From: Pseudomonas grimontii
GTDB taxonomy: Bacteria; Pseudomonadota; Gammaproteobacteria; Pseudomonadales; Pseudomonadaceae
NCBI RefSeq assembly: GCF_007858185.1
Contig: NZ_VFES01000025.1
Span: forward strand, 1-64,000
Direction of reading: 5' to 3'
Length of the DNA: 64,000 nt
Made by a program: the position numbers and the translations under genes. The notes under the pieces were generated by a model that did not search any database, was not told the origin of the DNA, and was given only the letters and a program-made list of their open reading frames with translations. Positions 1 to 8,580 of this stretch are shown in pieces (positions within the stretch are counted from its first letter, which is position 1; each line of letters begins with the position of its first letter).

Positions 1-113
1 TTGGGGTGCGAAGCGCCCCTGATGACGACGAATGCGGTGTATCAGGCACTCCTCTGCGCCTGGTCTTGGGGCTGCTGCGCAACCCAACGCGGGGCAAGCC
101 CGCTCGCCACAGG
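1..113. repeat. Paired GTGGCGAGCGGGCTTG-type repeat, cut by the window edge
   Basis: This stretch ends in CCCGCTCGCCAC and contains TTGGGGCTGCTGCGCAACCCAACGC. It is the same unit as the repeats at 889-1027 and 7946-8081, read partly in inverse order. The left part lies outside the window. From 114 to 244 I see only the leader of the LysE gene. Confidence 0.75.
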
Positions 114-244
114 TTGGTATGAGCGCAAGCCCCCTGTATGACGTTTTGTCAGCCGATCTGTATCTAACGCGCGCCCTTCTCCCGCCCTACCATCAAGCGC
201 ATCCAACCTGCGCAACGACGCGCTCAACCTACAGGAGTTAACCC

Positions 245-880
245 ATGCCCGAACTGTCGAGCCTGCTGGCGTATGGTCTGATTTCGCTGGGGATGGTGCT
301 GACGCCCGGCCCGAACATGATCTACCTGATTTCGCGGTCGATCTGCCAAGGGCCGCTGGCCGGGTTGATTTCACTCGGCGGTGTGGCGCTGGGTTTCGTC
401 GTGTATATGCTGTGCGCGGCGCTGGGTATTACCGCGTTGCTGATGGCGGTGCCGTATGCGTATGACGCGCTCAGGCTTGGCGGTGCGCTCTACCTGTTGT
501 ACCTGGCCTGGCAAGCGGTCAAGCCCGGCGGGCGCTCGGCGTTTCATGTGCGTGACTTGCCCAGGGACGGCCCCCGCAAGCTGTTCATGATGGGGTTCGT
601 GACCAACCTGTTGAACCCGAAAGTCGCGGTGATGTATCTGTCATTGCTGCCCCAATTCATCACCCCCACCGGCCACGGCAGCGTGCTGACGCAATCCATC
701 GTGCTGGGTTTTACCCAGATCATGATCAGTGTGAGCGTCAATGCGGTGATCGCCATCATGGCCGGTTCCATCGCGACGTTTCTGGCGGCCAAGCCGGTAT
801 GGCAGTTGGTGCAGCGCTGGTTGATGGGGACGGTGCTGGCGGGGTTGGCGGTGCGCATGGTGATTGAAGGGCGGCGCTGA
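245..880 (+). CDS. LysE/RhtB-family amino-acid exporter
   Basis: This 211-residue protein is very hydrophobic and has the usual length and layout of LysE/RhtB translocators. The N-terminus carries the family motif GMVLTPGPNMIYL near residues 17-30. Five or six membrane segments follow, with NLLNPKVAVMY near the middle, which is also characteristic. Such proteins export amino acids or small metabolites across the inner membrane; the substrate cannot be read from sequence. The start is supported by AGGAG eight bases before the ATG. It stands alone, with a repeat pair on each side, so it is probably monocistronic. Confidence 0.9.
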   Translation: MPELSSLLAYGLISLGMVLTPGPNMIYLISRSICQGPLAGLISLGGVALGFVVYMLCAALGITALLMAVPYAYDALRLGGALYLLYLAWQAVKPGGRSAFHVRDLPRDGPRKLFMMGFVTNLLNPKVAVMYLSLLPQFITPTGHGSVLTQSIVLGFTQIMISVSVNAVIAIMAGSIATFLAAKPVWQLVQRWLMGTVLAGLAVRMVIEGRR

Positions 881-888
881 ATGCTCAC

Positions 889-1027
889 GGTGGCGAGCGG
901 GCTTGCCGCGCGTTGGGCTGCGCAGCAGCCCCAAAACCAGACGTTGTGCGAAATCGGGTATACCGCATTTGTCCTTCATTGGGGGTGCTTCGCCCCCCAA
1001 CGCGGGGCAAGCCCGCTCGCCACAGGT
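889..1027. repeat. Long inverted repeat, GTGGCGAGCGGGCTTG family
   Basis: The left arm begins GGTGGCGAGCGGGCTTG and the right arm ends CAAGCCCGCTCGCCACAGG, separated by about 100 bases that contain further short palindromes. A near copy is at 7946-8081 and partial copies are at 1-113 and 23515-23588. It lies between the LysE gene and the 3' end of the anti-sigma gene and could act as a bidirectional terminator. Confidence 0.8.
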
Positions 1028-1055
1028 TACCGGTGGCTCGTTCTTTCTGTTGTGG

Positions 1056-1661
1056 TCAATGCTTACGCAGCGCCTCTAGCCGTGCGGGCAGGTCTTCGTC
1101 GGGGAAACGCGTGTGCAAGGCCAGCAGTTTTTCATCCGCCGTTTTGCTTTCACCCGCTTCACGCAAACGCACGATTGTCTGTAACTCTTGCTCCAGCGAC
1201 GGCAACGCTGACGGCGCGCGCTTGCTGAGTCTGGCGCTCGATTCATCTGCCAACGCACCTGCGATTTCAGCCTGCACCGGTGCACTTTCAGCCTTGGGCG
1301 CGGCGGCGATGCGTGCCATCGGCGCGGGTGCGGACAACGCTTGCGGCGCTGGGCGGGCGGCTTCCTCGTGCATGGCGGAGAAGGTCGCGGTGGAAATTTC
1401 GGGTGGTGGCACTGGCGAGCGCGTGACCACGCCGATCATCAGCGCCAAACCGGCCACGGTGGCGAATGCCATTTGCCAGCGCGGACGTTGGCAGGCTTGC
1501 AGCCAGCGTTGCCACAGGCTCGGCGGCGGCGCCGGGGCTTCGCGGCGGGCGGCGTTGAGGATGAAGGCGTCGAGGGACGCGGGCGGCTCGCCGGTGCTGT
1601 GTTGACGGTAATGCTGGATCAGCACGTCGTCGGTGTCGGGAGTGTGTCGGGAGTCGGTCAT
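1056..1661 (-). CDS. Putative anti-sigma factor, single-pass membrane protein
   Basis: The 201-residue product has a cytoplasmic N-terminal part of about 60 residues, one hydrophobic segment (WQMAFATVAGLALMIGVV, near residues 62-80), and a Pro/Ala-rich outer part. This is the topology of a membrane anti-sigma factor. Its ATG overlaps the stop of the upstream ECF sigma gene (ATGA at 1658-1661), so the two are translationally coupled. No zinc-binding HxxxCxxC motif is present, so assignment rests on position and topology. It could instead be an unrelated membrane protein of the sigma operon. Confidence 0.6.
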   Translation of the reverse strand: MTDSRHTPDTDDVLIQHYRQHSTGEPPASLDAFILNAARREAPAPPPSLWQRWLQACQRPRWQMAFATVAGLALMIGVVTRSPVPPPEISTATFSAMHEEAARPAPQALSAPAPMARIAAAPKAESAPVQAEIAGALADESSARLSKRAPSALPSLEQELQTIVRLREAGESKTADEKLLALHTRFPDEDLPARLEALRKH

Positions 1662-2230
1662 GCGAGTATCTCCTCGGCCAGCAGGCGGCGCAGTTTCTGC
1701 TGGGCGTAACGCAGGCGGCTTTTTACGGTTTCCAGCGGGGCTTTGGTGAGGGCGGCGATTTGCGGCACTTCGAGGTCGCCGTGCAGGCGCAGCAGGAAGA
1801 CTTCGCGCTGGTCTTCGGGCAAGTCTTGCAGGGCAGCGTCGAGGCGTGCCTGGTCGCGGCTCAGGCTCAGTTGTTGCTCAGGGCCGGCGCTGTCGTCGGC
1901 CTGGGCGTGCAGTTGCTCATCGTAGCTGTCGTGCAGTGGATTGTGGATGCCGTGCTTGCGCCAGTGGTCGATCAGGCGGTTGCGGGCGATCTGGAACAGC
2001 CATGTACGAAAACTCGCCCGGCCTTGCGGCTGGGTGCTGCTGCGGATCAAGCTGAGCCAGGTCTCCTGGTAGATTTCCTCGGCCAGTTCGGCCTTGTTGC
2101 TCAAGGACACGAGGAAGCGGTAGAGGCCTTGGCGGTGCCGCGCGTACAAGGCTTCGAACGCGGCGGCGTCACCGGTTCGGTAACGGGCCAGCAGCGATTC
2201 GTCGCTGGATGGATCATCTGGAACAGCCAT
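1658..2230 (-). CDS. ECF-type RNA polymerase sigma factor
   Basis: This 190-residue protein has both sigma-70 regions of an ECF factor. Region 2 is near residues 20-90 (AEEIYQETWLSLIR, then FRTWLFQIARNRLIDHWRK), and region 4 is near residues 130-185 (LPEDQREVFLLRLHGDL, then the helix-turn-helix IAALTKAPLETVKSRL). It would direct RNA polymerase to a small regulon. An AGGAG lies about 13 bases before the ATG, a long spacing. The coupled downstream gene is the likely anti-sigma. The VWA lipoprotein gene lies upstream on the same strand beyond a REP pair. Confidence 0.93.
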   Translation of the reverse strand: MAVPDDPSSDESLLARYRTGDAAAFEALYARHRQGLYRFLVSLSNKAELAEEIYQETWLSLIRSSTQPQGRASFRTWLFQIARNRLIDHWRKHGIHNPLHDSYDEQLHAQADDSAGPEQQLSLSRDQARLDAALQDLPEDQREVFLLRLHGDLEVPQIAALTKAPLETVKSRLRYAQQKLRRLLAEEILA

Positions 2231-2271
2231 GTAGGGGGCGAACTCCTTTTGTAAAGTTAACGCTGTTCAAA

Positions 2272-2361
2272 GGTGGGAGGGAGCTTGCTCCCGATGGCGG
2301 TGTATCAGTAACAGATGTGTTGACTGTCCCACTGCTATCGGGGGCAAGCCCCCTCCCACAT
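2272..2361. repeat. REP pair (GTGGGAGGGAGCTTGCTCCC / GGGGGCAAGCCCCCTCCCAC)
   Basis: Two inverted REP units flank a short spacer. The unit sits between the 3' end of the VWA gene and the start of the sigma gene and touches the VWA stop codon. Confidence 0.85.
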
Positions 2362-3984
2362 TCAGGGTTTGAGGCTTTGGGCCAATTCCACCAGTTGCAC
2401 GAACTCATTGCGCAGGCCGAACGGGTCATCGCCCCGCGCCGAGCGGGCCAGTGCGGCGGTGTCCTTCAAACTCATGCTGCCAGTGTAGCGGCCATCACCC
2501 TTGAGCTGTTGGGCGAAGGCGGCCACCGCCGCCGAGAAGCGCAGGTCGTCGCTGGCCTGGGTGGTTTCGTGGCGGATGGGCCGTTCGATCAAGCGACTAT
2601 CACCGCCCGTGGCAAGCTTGTAGCGCACCCGCAGCATCGCCAGTTCATCGGATTTACCTTCGGCCGCAGGCGCAGTGGCGTAGCGCAATGGCTCCAACCA
2701 GCCCTTCTGGCCCTTCGGCACAATTTCATACAGCGCGGTCACGGTATGCCCAGCGCCAATTTCGCCGGCATCGACGTTGTCGTTGTTGAAATCCTCACGC
2801 TTGAGGGCGCGATTTTCATAGCCCAGCAGTCGATACTCGCTGACCTGTGCCGGATTGAATTCCACCTGCACTTTCACATCCCGCGCGACCACCGCCAGGG
2901 TTGAACTGAGCTGATCCACCAGCACCTTGCGGGCTTCGCGCAGGTTGTCGATATAGGCGTAATTGCCATCGCCGGCATCGGCCAGTTGTTCCATCAGGTG
3001 TTCGTTGTAGTTATCCACACCGAAGCCGAGGGTGGTCAGGGACACGCCGCTTTTACGCTGCCGGGCGGCCATTTGCTTGAGGCTGTCGAAGTCGCTGACG
3101 CCCACATTGAAGTCACCGTCGGTGGCCAGCAGGATGCGGTTGATGCCCTTGTCGATAAAGCCTTCGCGGGCCATCTGGTAGGCCAGTTCGATGCCGGACG
3201 CGCCTGCCGTGGAACCGCCGGCGGTGAGTTGATCAATGGCATTGCGGATCTTGGCCTTGTCGCGACCCGACGTGGGCTTGAGCACCACGCGGGACTCACC
3301 GGCATACACCACCAATGAAACCCGGTCCTGATCACGCAACTGGTCCACCAGCAATTTCAGGGTGCTTTGCACCAGCGGCAAGCCTTCGCGGCGGTCCATG
3401 GAGCCGGACACGTCCACCAGGAACACCAGATTGGCCGGCGCCAGGTCCGCCACCGCACGGTCGGATGCCTTGATGCCGATGCGCAGCAGTTGGGTGTGCG
3501 GGTTCCACGGTGTAGCAGCGACTTCGGTGGTCACGCCAAACGGTGAGCCGTCGGTGGGCAAGGCGTAGTGGTAGGGGAAGTAATTGACCATTTCCTCCAG
3601 TCGCACAGCGCCGTCGGGCGGCAGGCTGCCTTGGTTGAGGAAGCGTCTGACGTTGGCGTAGCTGCCCGTGTCGACATCCACACTGAAGGTGGACACCGCC
3701 GTTTCGGCCACGCGGTGCACGGGGTTGTCCGGCAGGTTGGCGTATTGCTCGCGGGGCTCGCTGCGGTAGTCCATCGCCGCTGATTCCTGCATGCGCATTG
3801 GCGCGGGCATTGCCATGCGTTTGACCAGCGCACCCTGGGGCGAGGCGCTTTGCAGCTCGGCGACGGGCTCGGCCGGTTTGGCCAGCTCAGGGGATGAAGA
3901 CAGCCCACAACCGGCCAGCGCCACCACCATGGTGAGGGCAAAGCCTTGGGCGGCAGGACGCAGGAAGAGCAAAGGGCGGGACAT
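2362..3984 (-). CDS. VWA-domain lipoprotein (YfbK-like)
   Basis: The start chosen at 3984 puts GAGGT seven bases upstream and gives a clean lipoprotein signal (lipobox LAGC) within a 540-residue product. An N-terminal von Willebrand-associated region (residues about 80-150) is followed by a VWA domain with an intact MIDAS motif (VFLVDVSGSMD) and then a C-terminal domain typical of YfbK-type proteins. These proteins sit at the inner face of the envelope and bind metal-dependent partners; the exact role is unknown. The gene precedes the ECF sigma/anti-sigma pair, a neighbourhood that suggests regulation of or by this sigma factor. An ATG 11 codons upstream is possible but has no better ribosome site. 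Confidence 0.88.
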   Translation of the reverse strand: MSRPLLFLRPAAQGFALTMVVALAGCGLSSSPELAKPAEPVAELQSASPQGALVKRMAMPAPMRMQESAAMDYRSEPREQYANLPDNPVHRVAETAVSTFSVDVDTGSYANVRRFLNQGSLPPDGAVRLEEMVNYFPYHYALPTDGSPFGVTTEVAATPWNPHTQLLRIGIKASDRAVADLAPANLVFLVDVSGSMDRREGLPLVQSTLKLLVDQLRDQDRVSLVVYAGESRVVLKPTSGRDKAKIRNAIDQLTAGGSTAGASGIELAYQMAREGFIDKGINRILLATDGDFNVGVSDFDSLKQMAARQRKSGVSLTTLGFGVDNYNEHLMEQLADAGDGNYAYIDNLREARKVLVDQLSSTLAVVARDVKVQVEFNPAQVSEYRLLGYENRALKREDFNNDNVDAGEIGAGHTVTALYEIVPKGQKGWLEPLRYATAPAAEGKSDELAMLRVRYKLATGGDSRLIERPIRHETTQASDDLRFSAAVAAFAQQLKGDGRYTGSMSLKDTAALARSARGDDPFGLRNEFVQLVELAQSLKP

Positions 3985-4061
3985 GGGCTGAACCTCGTGA
4001 ATGAATGATCCGTTCACAAGGTCAGACGCACGGTGCGGGTGGTTCGGGTTAACTCTGATTC

Positions 4062-4156
4062 AAATGTGGGAGGGGGCTTGCCCCCGATGGTGGTAGATCA
4101 GTCAGTACATGTTTGACTGAACCACCGCTATCGGGGGCAAGCCCCCTCCCACATTT
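4062..4156. repeat. REP pair between VWA and DUF799 genes
   Basis: Inverted copies of AATGTGGGAGGGGGCTTGCC enclose a spacer of about 35 bases. This is the same family as 2272-2361 and 37947-38040. Confidence 0.88.
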
Positions 4157-4184
4157 GGACCGTGGTGTTCTCAGAATCCGGATA

Positions 4185-4835
4185 TCAGTCCGTGCCGTAC
4201 TTCGGGTTACGCGGGCCGTACAGGATCCCCGCGCGTTGGCCCGGCGACAGCAGGCGTGCGCTGGTGATGCCGGCAATCGGGTGCGCCGCATCGGTGGAGC
4301 TGTTGATCACCTGCTTGACAGCCGCGGTGATCAGCATGCCCACCAGGCCGCCGCTGTTGTTGTTGCCTTCCTCGCTGGACGCCCGTGCCGAGCCGGTCCA
4401 CAGGGTGGTGCCGGTGCGCAGGTCCACCAGCTTGGCCGAGGCCGTCACGGCGGTGTCGCTGGAGATCAGCATGTACTTGGTGCCGTACTCGCTGACGGTG
4501 ATATACAGCGCCGCGTCCGCGCCGAAGATGTCATGCAGCTTGGCCGGTGGCACGCCCTGGATATCGTTGGCGGTGGTCAGGCCGTTCTGGCGGAAGGTTT
4601 CGTCCACCAGCGCAATCGGCAACACGTAGTAGCCGGCTTCGGCCAGCGGGTAGGTCACTTGCGAGACCAGGCTGTACGAGGCCTGCACTTCCGGCGACTC
4701 ATTGATCGGCGGCAGTACCAGGATCGACTTGGGCCGCGCCTGCTTGTACGCCGTGTAGTCAATGGTCTTGGGGGCTGCGCAACCGCCGAGCAAGGCCAGG
4801 GCCAGCAAGGCGCCGGTGAGTTTTAACAGGCTCAT
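4185..4835 (-). CDS. DUF799 (GNA1162-type) outer-membrane lipoprotein
   Basis: The 216-residue product has a lipoprotein signal with lipobox LLGGC (Cys near residue 19). The body resembles the GNA1162/DUF799 family: VLPPINESPEVQASYS followed by TYPLAEAGYYVLP, and an alpha/beta fold that forms assemblies at the outer membrane. It is the last gene of a three-gene operon with CsgG-like and DUF4810 proteins, the order known in Neisseria and other Gram-negatives. Its ATG overlaps the DUF4810 stop codon (ATGA). The biological role is not established; the trio probably forms one envelope complex. Confidence 0.85.
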   Translation of the reverse strand: MSLLKLTGALLALALLGGCAAPKTIDYTAYKQARPKSILVLPPINESPEVQASYSLVSQVTYPLAEAGYYVLPIALVDETFRQNGLTTANDIQGVPPAKLHDIFGADAALYITVSEYGTKYMLISSDTAVTASAKLVDLRTGTTLWTGSARASSEEGNNNSGGLVGMLITAAVKQVINSSTDAAHPIAGITSARLLSPGQRAGILYGPRNPKYGTD

Positions 4836-5194
4836 TTAGTGGCCACTCCGGTCTTGGCGTTTTTCAACAGGAAGTCCATGTACGAGGCAGACTCGGGGAA
4901 CAGCGCCTTCTCGGTGCGGAACTCCTGCACCATCTGGTCATCCTTGCCCATGCTCAGGTACAGCATGCCCAGGTGCGCGTGGTAACCCGGCGGCGCTTTG
5001 CGGCCACTGGCGTTGATCTTTTGCAGGTCGCGCTCCAGTGCCTCGACCTGCGCTTCCTTGGGCTCGCCCTTGAAGTATTCGTAAACCTGCGGCTGGTAGC
5101 TTTCCCATTGATACAGGGGCTGGGGCGCCGTCTGGCACCCGGCGACCGTCGCGATTGCTGTCAGCATCAGCGCCAACTTCACTGCCTTGCTCAT
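4832..5194 (-). CDS. DUF4810 lipoprotein
   Basis: The product has 120 residues with signal peptide and lipobox VAGC (Cys about residue 20). The body (PLYQWESYQPQVYEYFKG, then GYHAHLGMLYLSMGK) is a short helical repeat typical of DUF4810. It lies between the CsgG-like and DUF799 genes, with AGGAG ten bases before the start. The family function is unknown; the gene order indicates a partner of both neighbours. Confidence 0.85.
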   Translation of the reverse strand: MSKAVKLALMLTAIATVAGCQTAPQPLYQWESYQPQVYEYFKGEPKEAQVEALERDLQKINASGRKAPPGYHAHLGMLYLSMGKDDQMVQEFRTEKALFPESASYMDFLLKNAKTGVATK

Positions 5195-5223
5195 CCGTGT
5201 ACTGCTCCTTGAAGTGCTGTTGA

Positions 5224-5904
5224 TCAGTTGCGCGGGTTCCAGGCGCCGGCGTTGATGCCGTCGACCAAGCGGTTGATCGCTTCGCGCATGGCCAGGTCCA
5301 GGACCTTGCCGTTGAGGGTGGAGTCGTAGCTGGCAGTGCCGCCGAAGCCGACCACTTCACGGTTGGACAGCGCGTATTCACCGGCGCCCTGGGTGGAATA
5401 CACCACTTCGGAAGTGCTGATGTTGACGATGTTCAGTGCGACTTTGGCGTAGGCCACTTGGGTCTTGCCACGGCCGAGGATGCCGAACAGCTGGCGGTCG
5501 CCGGTCTCTTTGCGGCCGAACTCGGTCACATCGCCGGTCACTACGTAGTCAGCGCCCTTGAGCTTCTGCACGGTGCCTTTGATCGCGGCTTCCTGGGAGA
5601 TTTCGCCCATGTTGTCGCGGTCCAGCACACTGAAGCGGTTGGTCTGCTGCAGGTGGGTGATCAAGATGGTCTTGGCCTGGCCACCGAGGCGGTCGACGCC
5701 GTCGGAGAAGATGCCGCGCATGTAGCTGGAGCGGTTGTCGAACTTGCCCACGGCGATTGGCACACGCACGCCGGAATAGGCGACGTTGGCGCTGGCGACT
5801 TGTTCCACCGGCATGGCGCGGTTGCTCTCCGTGGCGCAACCGGCCACGGTCAGCAGCGCTGCGGCGGTGAGGCCCGACAGCAGGATTTTGGACAGTGTGT
5901 TCAC
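5224..5904 (-). CDS. CsgG/HfaB-family lipoprotein
   Basis: The best start is a GTG at 5904 with AGGAG just upstream, giving a 226-residue lipoprotein (lipobox VAGC). The body matches the CsgG/HfaB fold: VGKFDNRSSYMRGIFSDG, then ILITHLQQTNRFSVLDRDNMGEI, then ADYVVTGDVTEF. CsgG proteins form outer-membrane secretion pores, but the short members found with DUF4810 and DUF799 have no proven pore. It is the first gene of the trio. The upstream in-frame extension to 5976 lacks a ribosome site and would destroy the signal peptide. Confidence 0.87.
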   Translation of the reverse strand: MNTLSKILLSGLTAAALLTVAGCATESNRAMPVEQVASANVAYSGVRVPIAVGKFDNRSSYMRGIFSDGVDRLGGQAKTILITHLQQTNRFSVLDRDNMGEISQEAAIKGTVQKLKGADYVVTGDVTEFGRKETGDRQLFGILGRGKTQVAYAKVALNIVNISTSEVVYSTQGAGEYALSNREVVGFGGTASYDSTLNGKVLDLAMREAINRLVDGINAGAWNPRN

Positions 5905-5947
5905 AAGGTGCTCCTGGGTGATAAATCGACAGTTGGAGTGAGTAGGG

Positions 5948-6529
5948 TTAACGAGAAGGAATGGCGCGCAGGTCATCGACGATATCGCGACTCAAAACGC
6001 CGGTATAAAAACGCTCGACGCTGGAGTTACCGGAGTTGGTGATGATCCCGCCCATGGTTTTCCATTTTTGCGCTTCACCCATCACGCCGGAAGGCACAAG
6101 GTTGTTTCGCGTCTTGGCAAAATGCAGGACCTCGCCAGCCCCCTTCTTGACCTTGACCCGATAGCTGAAATCGACAGCGGCCAGAATGGTGTTGTCATCC
6201 ACGATCAACGTCGAGAGGCCGCCTTTGGAGTCGGGGATATGGCGCGTATAGACGATGCTGACATCCAGCAGGTAATCGGCCTTTTCCTTGCTGGTCGCAT
6301 AACGCTTGGCGCTGAGCAGGCGGTCGACCAGATCGACACCGAGTTGCTGGCGAACCTTGTCATCCGGCAAGAAACGCTCGTTCTTGCCCACCACCTCAAC
6401 ATCAAACGTGTCGAGCCAGTAAGTGGCGTTCTTGGGAATCGTGACCGGCGCCGGCGAGATGTAGTACTCCGGCTTGGAGGTGCAGCCCGCCAGTAGGCAG
6501 ATGCAGAGGAAGACGGCAAACGCGCGCAT
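5948..6529 (-). CDS. Putative lipoprotein of unknown function
   Basis: Starting at 6529 (AGGG about 11 bases upstream; an alternative ATG is four codons earlier) the product has 193 residues with a short lipoprotein signal and lipobox LLAGC. The body is alpha/beta, with ATYWLDTFDVEVVGKN and ADYLLDVSIVYTRHIP, reminiscent of the small envelope lipoproteins around it. I do not recognise a family. It is 43 bases upstream of the CsgG-like gene on the same strand, so it could be the promoter-proximal gene of that operon. Confidence 0.72.
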   Translation of the reverse strand: MRAFAVFLCICLLAGCTSKPEYYISPAPVTIPKNATYWLDTFDVEVVGKNERFLPDDKVRQQLGVDLVDRLLSAKRYATSKEKADYLLDVSIVYTRHIPDSKGGLSTLIVDDNTILAAVDFSYRVKVKKGAGEVLHFAKTRNNLVPSGVMGEAQKWKTMGGIITNSGNSSVERFYTGVLSRDIVDDLRAIPSR

Positions 6530-6702
6530 GTCTGAATTCATCCCTGAAAAGTATCGTGCTTTAAACAATCGCGGCATTTTACGGGGTTGAGAGCGCTTCT
6601 CAAGGTGTTTCGTCGGATGCCGTGCGGTGGCGCACATTCCCTCAAGTTATGCGGATACGGGTCGAAACAGTAACCTGGCTTGCTCACTTATAGGGATATT
6701 GC

Positions 6703-7314
6703 GTGCTTAACACTCTGCTTCGGGCGACAGCCCTGGTCGCCGCGCTGTCGATGACCGGCTGCGTTTCCTACACCGTCACCGGCCCCATCGCCGCCCCGCT
6801 CCACCCGGTCGCTGTCAGCAGCCCGCGCAGTGCACAAATCGCCGATGTGACGGTGAGCGCCGCCGATGTCAACGAAGCCAACAAGGCCGCCATCAGCAGC
6901 TCCTTGACTGCCCAGATCACCCAGTACGTGCGCACCGGGGGTTACTTCAAGCAGGTCACCGAGTATCCGGTGCGCCTGGGCGAGCAGGACGTCACGCTCA
7001 AATTCAACATGACCGCCCTCAAGGGCCATCGCGCGCCGCACCCGGCGTACGTGCCTGGCGCGCTGCTGACGCTGACCCTCTGGATCTGGGTCAACGGCCC
7101 GATCTACGTAGACAGCTTCGAGGTGGCCGGCGACCTGGTGATCGTCGACCGCAACGGCAAGGAGCTGGCCAAGGCCAAGGATTCGATCAAATTCGAACAC
7201 AACGTCGGGCTTTACAGCGGCCAATACTGGGCACCGTCGATGGGCGGCCAACAGCTGACCAAACTGGTCGGGCAACTGCTCGACACCGCCACCGCCAACC
7301 TGGCTAAACCGTAA
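6703..7314 (+). CDS. Putative lipoprotein of unknown function
   Basis: The 203-residue product begins at a GTG with AGGGA seven bases upstream and has a lipoprotein signal with lipobox MTGC (Cys about residue 20). No known domain is recognised. A hydrophobic stretch near ALLTLTLWIWVNGPIYV is unusual inside a small lipoprotein and may form a hairpin or membrane-associated segment. It is divergent from the CsgG-like group and followed after 16 bases by another lipoprotein gene, so the two likely form one transcript. Confidence 0.72.
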   Translation: MLNTLLRATALVAALSMTGCVSYTVTGPIAAPLHPVAVSSPRSAQIADVTVSAADVNEANKAAISSSLTAQITQYVRTGGYFKQVTEYPVRLGEQDVTLKFNMTALKGHRAPHPAYVPGALLTLTLWIWVNGPIYVDSFEVAGDLVIVDRNGKELAKAKDSIKFEHNVGLYSGQYWAPSMGGQQLTKLVGQLLDTATANLAKP

Positions 7315-7330
7315 TTTCAAGGAGTGATGC

Positions 7331-7918
7331 ATGAAAGGATTGATTAAACACAGCCTGGTACTCGCCGCTGTCCTGCTGACTGGCTGCGTGTCTTACTCGC
7401 AGCACGAATTGCCCGCCGTACAGACCTGGCCACCGACCGCCAACGCCCCGGCGCAAAAGCCTACGGCGTACGTGCGCACCACGGCGCAGAACCACGTCAA
7501 CGGCGGCCCGGGCAACGCGGCAGTCGGCGCGCCGGTGGTGCTGTGGGAAAAGGCCGTGGCCGATTCTTATCGCGACTCCCAGCGTTTTTCGCGGGTGAGC
7601 ACCGATAAGGTCGACTCGGACATCTACGTCGACGCGACGCTGCACAACAACGAAGAGTACAGCCCGGTTTCGGCGTTCCTCACCGGCTTCACGTTCTTCG
7701 TCATCCCGACCACAGCAAAGAACATCTTTACCCTGGAGACAGTGTTCAAGGACAAGGATGGCAAGGAACTGGGCCGCGTTAAAAAGAGCGAATCGGTGCG
7801 CACGTGGGTGCATCTGGTACTGATCGTGGGCATCCCGTTCCAGAGCGATACACGGGAAGTGGTCGAGGCGCTGACGCGCAGTACGCTGGATGAAGCGGTG
7901 CAACGCAAATTGCTGTAA
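7331..7918 (+). CDS. Putative lipoprotein of unknown function
   Basis: A strong AAGGAG precedes the ATG. The 195-residue product has a lipoprotein signal with lipobox LTGC followed by VSYSQ, almost the same sequence found after the Cys in the preceding gene (VSYTV). The middle has a hydrophobic stretch (AFLTGFTFFVIPTTA), in a similar position to that of its neighbour. The two are probably distant paralogues or partners. No function can be assigned. Confidence 0.72.
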   Translation: MKGLIKHSLVLAAVLLTGCVSYSQHELPAVQTWPPTANAPAQKPTAYVRTTAQNHVNGGPGNAAVGAPVVLWEKAVADSYRDSQRFSRVSTDKVDSDIYVDATLHNNEEYSPVSAFLTGFTFFVIPTTAKNIFTLETVFKDKDGKELGRVKKSESVRTWVHLVLIVGIPFQSDTREVVEALTRSTLDEAVQRKLL

Positions 7919-7945
7919 CCCCGCGTCTATGTGAAAGGCTCTATT

Positions 7946-8081
7946 GTGGCGAGCGGGCTTGTCCCGCGTTGGGCTGCGCAGCAGCCCCAAGACCAGGCGC
8001 AGAGGTGTGCCTGATACACCGCATTCGTCTTCATCAGGGGCGCTTCGCCCCCCAACGCGGGACAAGCCCGCTCGCCACAGG
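7946..8081. repeat. Long inverted repeat, GTGGCGAGCGGGCTTG family
   Basis: Near-identical arms (GTGGCGAGCGGGCTTGTCCC and its inverse) enclose about 100 bases. It is the second full copy in this window and lies between convergent genes, where it could terminate transcription from both sides. Confidence 0.82.
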
Positions 8082-8138
8082 TTACTTTTCGCCCGCTCTA
8101 TCTCTTAACTGACCGGCATTGGGACCAGGCCGCCCTGC

Positions 8139-8573
8139 TCAGGTATTGATGACGATCGTCTTGGCCAACATATCGCCCAAGCGACGACGCAGGCCGAACA
8201 GAACAAAAAGACCGTCCAACACACTGAACAGCATCTTCGGAACATTGCGCAGGAACGACTGGAACAGCGTGCAGTTCGTGGGGTACGGGTAACCCACCAC
8301 AGCCGTGCGGCACACCCGCTTGCCCAGGCTCTGGCCATTGGGCAAGGCATCGCAAAACAAGTAGTACCCGAAGGCTGAAAACCACAGCACATAGTGGAGA
8401 CCATCAAACAATGCCGGGCCTCCTGCAGAGCCCAGATAGAAATAGGCATAGTCCAGGTTTCGGTTCAAAAACAGCAGGAAAAGCACCACCGCCATATCGA
8501 TCAGATAGCCGAGCAACCGTCTGAACGGGCTGGCGATGTCCCAGGTTTGCGTAGCCGATACTGAATCGTTCAT
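8139..8573 (-). CDS. RDD-family membrane protein
   Basis: Taking the ATG at 8573, the product has 144 residues. The family signature appears as RRLLGYLIDMAVVLFLLF near the N-terminus (Arg then Asp in the first membrane helix), followed by the loop motif ALPNGQSLGKRVC, which is highly typical of RDD proteins. There are three membrane helices. RDD proteins are poorly understood inner-membrane proteins, some proposed as ion antiporters. Its start lies a few bases after the stop of a paralogous RDD gene, so this is a tandem duplication in one operon. Confidence 0.87.
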   Translation of the reverse strand: MNDSVSATQTWDIASPFRRLLGYLIDMAVVLFLLFLNRNLDYAYFYLGSAGGPALFDGLHYVLWFSAFGYYLFCDALPNGQSLGKRVCRTAVVGYPYPTNCTLFQSFLRNVPKMLFSVLDGLFVLFGLRRRLGDMLAKTIVINT

Positions 8574-8580
8574 GACGTGT

